Origin: Nitrospira sp. | GTDB taxonomy: Bacteria > Nitrospirota > Nitrospiria > Nitrospirales > Nitrospiraceae | Direction: 5' to 3' | Length of the DNA: 15,038 nt | Assembly: GCA_020697375.1 (NCBI GenBank) | Contig: JAJFBJ010000080.1 | Coordinates: forward strand, 1-15,038 | In this document: piece by piece, positions 11,746 to 15,038 of the stretch | Position numbering within the stretch: the stretch's first letter is position 1 | Layout: the number at the start of each line of letters is the position of its first letter | Notes under the pieces: generated by a model | What the model was told of the DNA's origin: nothing | What the model saw: the letters and a program-made list of their open reading frames with translations, nothing else | Databases searched by the model: none | Translations under genes and position numbers: made by a program

Positions 11746-14241
11746 TTACCCCACAACTGAAGTCGGGCCAGGAAGCCATCGTTGAAGCATGCGAATGATG
11801 TCAGCCTGTTTGACGGGCTTACTCAAGTAATCATCCATGCCGGCCGCCACACATCGTTGATGGTCTTCGGGCATCGCGTTGGCGGTCATGGCAATAATGG
11901 GCAGTCGCTGGCCGCGGTTCGACTCCGCCTTCCGAATCCACGCCGTCGCCTCAAATCCATCCATATCAGGCATGAGACAATCCATGAAAACCAGCGCATA
12001 GTCGACGCGAGCAACCGCCTCCACCGCCTCTCGCCCCGTGGTGACGACGTCCACCCGGTAGCCCAGTTTGTCCAGCTGACCCACCGCCACCTTTTGGTTC
12101 ACGATGTTATCTTCCGCGACCAGGATCCGGGGCCGCGACGCGCTCGTGACTTCCTTGAGGACATGGCGCGTCAGGAGGACCTCTTGAGTTGAGGTTTGGA
12201 CTAATTCCCCCGGTACCCCTGCAGATGTCTCGGATGGCCTGTTGACCAGCTGGCAGAGACAGTCGTACAGGTGCCCTCGATGAATCGGCTTCGTTAAATA
12301 GGCAGAGACCCCTGCCTGCTTCGCTTGCTCGGCTTCACCGCGCACACCGATGGAGGTTAACAGGATCAGTCGGGATCTCCGCAGCAGCGGATCGGATGTG
12401 ATCGTCCGTGCGACGGCTAACCCGTCCATGTGCGGCATGTGATAGTCCAGAATCGCCACATCAAAGGGTTCCCCTCGGGCCGCCGCCTCCCTCATCACAG
12501 CGAGGGCGGACTGGCCGTCCGACGCGCTCACGGTCTTGAGTCCCCACATGACGCCGTACTGTTCGAGAATGCGTCGGCTGGTCGGATTGTCGTCCACAAT
12601 GCAGACTCGGCCATTGAGAGCGGCGTCGGACGCGGCCTCGTGGCATACCGATGCGAACTGCTGGGCGACCCAGACCGTGAACCGAAACGTGCTTCCGAGG
12701 CCGGGCACACTGTCGAGGCCGATCTGCCCCCCCATTCGTTCCACGAGTTGCTTGCAGATGGCGAGGCCCAATCCCGTCCCACCAAACTGGCGGGTGGTTG
12801 ACATATCTCCCTGCGAGAAGGGCTTAAAGAGGAGCCTCTGCGTCTCGACGGGAATGCCTATTCCGGTATCAGTGACGGCAAACTCCAGCAGAACGCGATC
12901 GGCCTCAACGTCCCGCCGTGTCACAGTCACGACCACCTCGCCTCGGTCCGTAAACTTCAGGGCGTTGCCAATCAGATTGATCAGAATTTGGCGCAGTCGG
13001 CCTGGGTCGCCACGGAGTGTCGTGGGCACTTCCGCGTGGAGCAAGCAGCCCAATTCTAATCCCTTCCGTTGCGCCGGCTCAGCCAGGAGGTCGAGTACGT
13101 CTTCGACGGTGGTCCGAAGATCGAAGTCGATGTCGTCGAGCTCGAATCCATCCGTCTCGAATTTCGAAAAATCGAGAATATCGTTGATGATTTCGAGTAG
13201 CCCTTCACTGGACCGTCGGACCATCGTGGCATAGTCGCGCTGCTCCGACGTGAGAGACGAGTCCAGTAGAAGCTCCGTCATCCCCATGATGCCGTTCATG
13301 GGAGTCCGGATTTCATGGCTCATGACGGCGAGAAAGGCGGACTTAGCTCGCGTAGAGGCTTGGGCCTCAAGTAAGGCGCAGTCGAGGCGAGACGCCTGCT
13401 TATGGACGGTCTGTTCGTACACCTCCAGCAACTGCTCGAGGACGAAGGCCTCGGAACGCAACTGATCGGGCGTGAGTGAAAGAGACACAAGAGAGACCTC
13501 GCCCGTGTGTGGTGGATCCGCAAACGTACGGTCTTCACGGTCGAAGGGGAGGAGGGCCGCTTTCGCGGCCAGCGCCCAGGGTTTGAACAGCACCGCCGTC
13601 TCCTGTGAAATCGCGGTCCGGCTGAACAGGATGAGCGTAAAGAGTTCCCCGGAGGGGAGGAGGCCGCCGAATCCGAGGACCGATTTGATGCAGAATGGTA
13701 CCACAAAGTTCTGTTGCGCAGGTATGTAGGGGCTCTCTTGGGCGATAGGCACGTGAAAGACGTTGTAGGTCTTCTGCTCCGCCATCAACAGTGTGGACGG
13801 CGTGGGGTGCAACATACATCGCACATCGATACCCAGCTGAGTGATTAGCTGCGAGATCATGGGGAGACTGGAGACGATCTGTTCACTGGGCAGCGGAAAC
13901 ACGCGATGGTGTTGTGAGCGGTGTCGATCATTCCAGTCCGGCTCATCTCCGGCCGTGCCGAGCAAAATGAGGCATTTGTGCGCCGGCGACTCTGGGATGT
14001 CCCCCAGCATCCTTCGCGCGACCGACTGAAGCTCGGCATCCAGCGTGCCATAGGGTCGTGTGACAAAGAATCGCACGAGGGCACAGGACCTGTCAGTCGC
14101 CTTGTCAGAAAAACTCTCATGAACATAATGAACCATGCGGCTCGCCGCCTCTTCCATGCTCCGCGCCCCAAGGCCGATTCTGCGCAGGGTGCTCAAGGCC
14201 TCTGTGAGATCCGGCAGCGTGAAGTTAACGAATGAAAACAT
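11746..14241 (-). CDS. Hybrid sensor histidine kinase with two receiver domains
   Basis: An 831-aa cytoplasmic hybrid kinase of BarA-like layout. Residues 1-230 form an unassigned sensory module ([34 protein letters not shown], then a GAF-like end), then a coiled linker (about 260-305). The HisKA box is [15 protein letters not shown] with His309. The ATPase domain has the N box [10 protein letters not shown] (422-431), G1 DTGIG (458-462) and G2 GTGLGL (488-493). Two receivers follow: REC1 with Asp550-Asp551, Asp599 and Lys651, and REC2 with Glu710-Asp711, Asp754 ([11 protein letters not shown]), Thr786 and Lys808. There is no Hpt domain, so phosphotransfer must go to a separate protein. The ATG at 14241 has AAGGA six bases upstream; the earlier start at 14358 would overlap the upstream receiver gene. 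It is the second gene of a two-gene operon. Confidence 0.92.
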   Translation of the reverse strand: MFSFVNFTLPDLTEALSTLRRIGLGARSMEEAASRMVHYVHESFSDKATDRSCALVRFFVTRPYGTLDAELQSVARRMLGDIPESPAHKCLILLGTAGDEPDWNDRHRSQHHRVFPLPSEQIVSSLPMISQLITQLGIDVRCMLHPTPSTLLMAEQKTYNVFHVPIAQESPYIPAQQNFVVPFCIKSVLGFGGLLPSGELFTLILFSRTAISQETAVLFKPWALAAKAALLPFDREDRTFADPPHTGEVSLVSLSLTPDQLRSEAFVLEQLLEVYEQTVHKQASRLDCALLEAQASTRAKSAFLAVMSHEIRTPMNGIMGMTELLLDSSLTSEQRDYATMVRRSSEGLLEIINDILDFSKFETDGFELDDIDFDLRTTVEDVLDLLAEPAQRKGLELGCLLHAEVPTTLRGDPGRLRQILINLIGNALKFTDRGEVVVTVTRRDVEADRVLLEFAVTDTGIGIPVETQRLLFKPFSQGDMSTTRQFGGTGLGLAICKQLVERMGGQIGLDSVPGLGSTFRFTVWVAQQFASVCHEAASDAALNGRVCIVDDNPTSRRILEQYGVMWGLKTVSASDGQSALAVMREAAARGEPFDVAILDYHMPHMDGLAVARTITSDPLLRRSRLILLTSIGVRGEAEQAKQAGVSAYLTKPIHRGHLYDCLCQLVNRPSETSAGVPGELVQTSTQEVLLTRHVLKEVTSASRPRILVAEDNIVNQKVAVGQLDKLGYRVDVVTTGREAVEAVARVDYALVFMDCLMPDMDGFEATAWIRKAESNRGQRLPIIAMTANAMPEDHQRCVAAGMDDYLSKPVKQADIIRMLQRWLPGPTSVVG

Positions 14242-14320
14242 GTGCAGTCCTTGTCTTCGTAAACTATTGGCGGCGGTGAGCAGTTGTCCAAGGCAAACGC
14301 CGGCAATTCCGTGCGGTGCG

Positions 14321-14692
14321 CTAGGGGCGGTTGTCGCCGAGTACTGCGCCAAGGGCATGTAGCAATTCGCCCCTGGTCACCGGCTTGGACAATACCAGGT
14401 CAGCCCCTAATAGCTTGGCGGCAGCCAGCATATCTCCGGTCTCCGATTGCCCCGAGATGGCGATGATCTTCGGCGGAGGCAGCGCGTGACGTAGGGCGGT
14501 CATGACATCGAATCCGTCGCCATTCGGCATGTATAAGTCCGTGATCACAACATCGGAGGGCATGTCGTGAAAGAGACGAATGCCCTCTGATCCATTGGAC
14601 GCTTCGCGCACCGCATGTCCGGCTTGTTCCAGAATCGTGCGAAACAGGCCGCGTATGTCCTCGGCATCCTCAATGAGTAAAATGTGAACCAT
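14321..14692 (-). CDS. Receiver-domain-only response regulator (CheY-like)
   Basis: A 123-aa single REC domain starting [17 protein letters not shown]. Acidic pocket Glu8-Asp9, phospho-acceptor Asp52 ([11 protein letters not shown]), switch Ser80 (AISGQ) and Lys103 (LSKP) are all present, so it should be phosphorylatable. There is no output domain. The ATG at 14692 is preferred over the in-frame ATG at 14755 because it coincides with the first beta strand of the fold, although its ribosome binding site is weak. The hybrid kinase gene follows after 79 bases on the same strand, so this is its likely diffusible partner. Confidence 0.9.
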   Translation of the reverse strand: MVHILLIEDAEDIRGLFRTILEQAGHAVREASNGSEGIRLFHDMPSDVVITDLYMPNGDGFDVMTALRHALPPPKIIAISGQSETGDMLAAAKLLGADLVLSKPVTRGELLHALGAVLGDNRP

Positions 14693-14884
14693 AAATACGT
14701 GGATCGTATACCTGGAACCTCTTCTAGGGGCCAGCTCTATTATGGCCCTGGCCATACGACTCTATGGCCTTTCCATCTGCCCCGCACCCTCGGCGCGTAA
14801 CTGGGCACGCCCCGCTCGCTCGTATCGGTAGCCCACCACACCGTGGAATATCTCAGATACGGTTCGCTGCCGTAGAGTCGCGGC

Positions 14885-15038
14885 ATGCAGACCTGCTTCT
14901 CCTCGGACGATCCTGAAACCCTCCCGGTTCCCTACACCATCCTCATTCACGACGAAGACCAGCTCGGACCCGGCACGATCTGGGGGTTTTATCCCTCAGG
15001 CTGTCATGTCGAAAGTGAGCTCCTGCTGAGTCCCGGCA
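14885..15038 (+). CDS. PilZ-like domain protein, N-terminal part (cut by window end)
   Basis: A frame opening at the ATG at 14885 runs to the window end without a stop (51 codons). It starts MQTCFSSDDPETLPVPYTIL and contains GTIWGFYPSGCHVESELLL then SPG. The pattern G.I...S.GC.VES...L.PG is typical of the strand-turn in PilZ domains, which bind cyclic di-GMP, although the RxxxR motif that normally precedes it is not obvious here. An in-frame TAG lies just four codons before the ATG, so the start is well bounded. It is divergent from the receiver-kinase operon. Alternative: a non-binding PilZ relative. Confidence 0.5.
   Translation, partial: MQTCFSSDDPETLPVPYTILIHDEDQLGPGTIWGFYPSGCHVESELLLSPG

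Noticed and set aside
12430..13234. Long plus-strand open frames (12430-12801, 12536-13234)
   Set aside because: They are antisense shadows of the hybrid kinase, whose motifs are unambiguous on the minus strand.
14762..14950. 62-codon minus-strand frame upstream of the receiver gene
   Set aside because: No family or ribosome binding site, and it overlaps the more convincing PilZ-like frame on the plus strand.
1..15038. CRISPR array or intact insertion sequence
   Set aside because: No regularly spaced short repeats with unique spacers were seen, and the only transposase sequence is a broken N-terminal fragment.

Overview
The window looks like accessory DNA from a moderately GC-rich Gram-negative bacterium, most likely a Nitrospira-like member of Nitrospirota. 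That guess rests on the mix of small protein families (CsbD-like, WYW...GPLEPP-type, RcsF-like), large hybrid histidine kinases and a PilZ-like protein. It is family recognition from memory, not a search.

Layout. (1) 1-1310, minus strand: a rolling-circle plasmid-type replication module, with a Rep_trans-like initiator broken by a frameshift near its C-terminus and a ribbon-helix-helix regulator. (2) 1451-4632, plus strand: a sigma70-like promoter, then five small genes (CsbD-like, conserved hypothetical, mini winged-helix, two unknowns), then a histidine kinase with an RsbR-type N-terminus. (3) 4797-5396, minus: a receiver-only response regulator and a small TTG-start protein, convergent with that kinase. 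(4) 5670-5945: a decayed transposase fragment. (5) 5955-9488: a block flanked by two diverged direct repeats exactly 3,340 bases apart. The right repeat runs into the 3' end of a tRNA gene (attachment-site scar), which abuts an integrase N-terminal fragment. The block carries a fumarylacetoacetate-hydrolase-family enzyme and an overlapping gene pair: a YqcI/YcgG (GntA-type) heme N-oxygenase homologue and a DUF1989 protein. (6) 9839-11418, plus: a 56-aa protein, a PanD homologue lacking the pyruvoyl-forming serine, two small Nitrospira-type genes interrupted by a stop or frameshifts, and an RcsF-like lipoprotein. (7) 11746-14692, minus: a receiver protein and a BarA-like hybrid kinase with two receiver domains. 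(8) 14885-edge, plus: the start of a PilZ-like protein.

How they fit. Two signalling clusters (3520-5396 and 11746-14692) enclose a mobile segment. The likeliest metabolic novelty is the GntA/DUF1989 pair. The same two families are, as I recall, the unusual enzymes of N-N-bond (diazeniumdiolate) amino-acid biosynthesis in some siderophore pathways. Here they stand without any NRPS, in a segment with integration scars. The second curiosity is the PanD-fold protein in which Ser25, Lys9, Tyr22, Arg54 and Tyr58 (E. coli numbering) are all replaced. Several genes are broken by single-base changes, so either decay or assembly error must be considered.
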